Positions 62,896 to 64,000 of a DNA stretch of 64,000 bases are shown here, in pieces (positions within the stretch are counted from its first letter, which is position 1; each line of letters opens with the position of its first letter). A model generated the notes under the pieces. The model did no database searches, was not told the DNA's origin, and saw nothing but the letters and a program-made list of their open reading frames with translations. A program made the position numbers and the translations under genes. The stretch comes from Todiramphus chloris collaris (taxonomy: Eukaryota; Chordata; Aves; Coraciiformes; Alcedinidae). The stretch spans positions 62,001-126,000 of the forward strand of contig JANVCC010000056.1 of NCBI GenBank assembly GCA_025345505.1. Reading direction: 5' to 3'.

Positions 62896-62962
62896 TGAGT
62901 GGTATGGTTGGACTCAGTGATCTAGGAGTTCCTTTCCAACCACAGTTATTCTGTGATTCTGT
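62896..62962 (+). mobile_element. CR1 3' tail fragment
   Basis: Only the last part of the element is present: GGTATGGTTGGACTCAGTGA, a TTCCTTTCCAACC block and the terminal ATTCTGTGATTCTG. It lies about 0.9 kb after the stop codon, so it could be inside a long 3' UTR. Confidence 0.8.
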
Positions 62963-64000
62963 TACTTCACTGACAGATATTACAAAAGTTGTTGATATGG
63001 CAACCTGTGTCTTGTACTGCAGTCTGGAAGTTTAGAAGCATTGTTTACGTCTTTTTCCTGACCATAATATAGGTGTGAGTTGCATATATATGTATACATG
63101 CTTCTATATCCATTTATAGATGGTGTACCTTCACATTTTATGATGATCCGACACTGCATATGTTGAAATGCATGAAAAGGCCCCCATAATATTGAGTCTT
63201 TGGTACACCTTTCTACTGCTGTACTGCCTGTGAAGAATACCATTACCTCATAAGAAGGAAGGTCCAAAATGCCAGCATGGGTTAGATTTGCCCCTGCTCA
63301 TAACTAAATCTATAAAAGTTGTGCAATGATAAACAAGTATTATCTCAACAAAATCCCCTCAGTGTTTTTATTTTCTAAATGGGTTCAGTACTGAAAGCTC
63401 GTTTCTCTACTATTATCATTAATGCCTTTTGCAAGGCTTTTTGAGCCAATGCAACGTCAAGAACAGTCCAGTGGCTTTCTGACACATATAAAAGCAGACA
63501 TTCAAGAAATGAAAAAGACTGGCCGTGTTAAGGATTAGCCAAAAAAAATTAATATTTTTTATTTAACAGTCTACTGTTGCAAATTTATCCTTAAACCCTA
63601 TATTTAGGAACAGATTCTATGAGATTGTTTTATAGGAAATGAGGTGTGGAGCTGGACTCCGAGATCTCTTTCCAGTTCTTACTTCCATAAAATTCACAGA
63701 AGGCATATGGTAAAAAGACCTGTATTTAGTTTCTTAAATTGGAAATCTAAATTGTGAATCTTTTCAAGTAGTTATCCACATGCTGCAAGTTACCTGTTGT
63801 GTTAACACTAAAGCCGGGATTTACATTTACTACAAGCACTAGGTTAGCATTTAGAGTTTTGTAGCTTCCAGTTAACTTGGAGATAATTCACCTTAACTGT
63901 TCTTTTAGAAAGCTTTTGAAGGTCTGGAAAGCTTTATTTACAGTGCATTAACTGATAGCAGGGTCTGTTTTCCCACTGATGTGCTAATTGTAAGCAGAGT

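Larger units (their letters stand above)
61963..64000 (+). other. 3' UTR and downstream sequence
   Basis: AT-rich sequence. The polyadenylation candidate is at 62174 and a CR1 tail at 62896. A decayed stretch at about 63635-63690 faintly recalls a CR1 end. No further gene is recognised. Confidence 0.6.

Noticed and set aside
63620-63705. Possible decayed CR1 end
   Set aside because: Only a short resemblance (GAGCTGGACTCCGAGATC, TTTCCAGTTCTTAC) is present, with no tail octamer; too weak to annotate.
1-64000. A previously undescribed multi-gene system, CRISPR array or operon
   Set aside because: The window is vertebrate intronic and intergenic DNA with one spliced receptor gene. No repeat-spacer array or clustered compact genes are present.

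Overview
The window is vertebrate nuclear DNA, almost certainly from a bird. It is AT-rich, intron-dominated sequence on the + strand. The interspersed repeats are CR1 retroposon ends with the avian-type ATTCTATG/ATTCTGTG tail, and one nuclear insertion of mitochondrial DNA carries a sauropsid-like ND4 / tRNA-His / tRNA-Ser(AGY) / tRNA-Leu(CUN) / ND5 order. There are no bacterial genes, operons or CRISPR arrays.

The window holds one recognisable gene: a complete pi-class GABA-A receptor subunit (GABRP or a close relative) on the + strand. Joining nine coding exons with GT-AG introns and matching phases gives a 441-residue protein: 23697-23752, 29886-29989, 38521-38588, 39982-40199, 40864-40946, 45409-45546, 54789-54941, 55849-56042 and 61651-61962. 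It has a signal peptide, an extracellular ligand-binding domain with a Cys-loop, four membrane segments and an M3-M4 cytoplasmic loop. A CpG island at about 15180-15480 contains a plausible ATG-free 5' leader exon ending in a good donor at 15438/15439, so the transcription unit probably runs from about 15.2 kb to beyond 62 kb.

Layout: 1-15180 is intergenic sequence with one CR1 (14096-14366). 15180-15480 is the promoter island with a G-quadruplex-prone run. 15439-23663 is intron 1. 23664-62180 holds the coding exons in nine further blocks. Inside the introns are a hairpin cluster and a CR1 (intron 2), a GT-rich low-complexity block (intron 2), the mitochondrial insertion and another CR1 (intron 3), a TA/TG microsatellite (intron 4), a GC-rich patch (intron 6), an old antisense CR1 of about 0.9 kb (intron 7), a degenerate repeat just before exon 9 (intron 8) and a 57-bp tandem duplication (intron 9). 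61963-64000 is 3' UTR and downstream sequence with a CR1 tail.

I found no multi-gene system. The points most worth a second look are the identity of the subunit (its cytoplasmic loop does not resemble mammalian pi as I recall it), the mitochondrial insertion, a tandem splice acceptor at the third exon, and the hairpin cluster at 26.6 kb.
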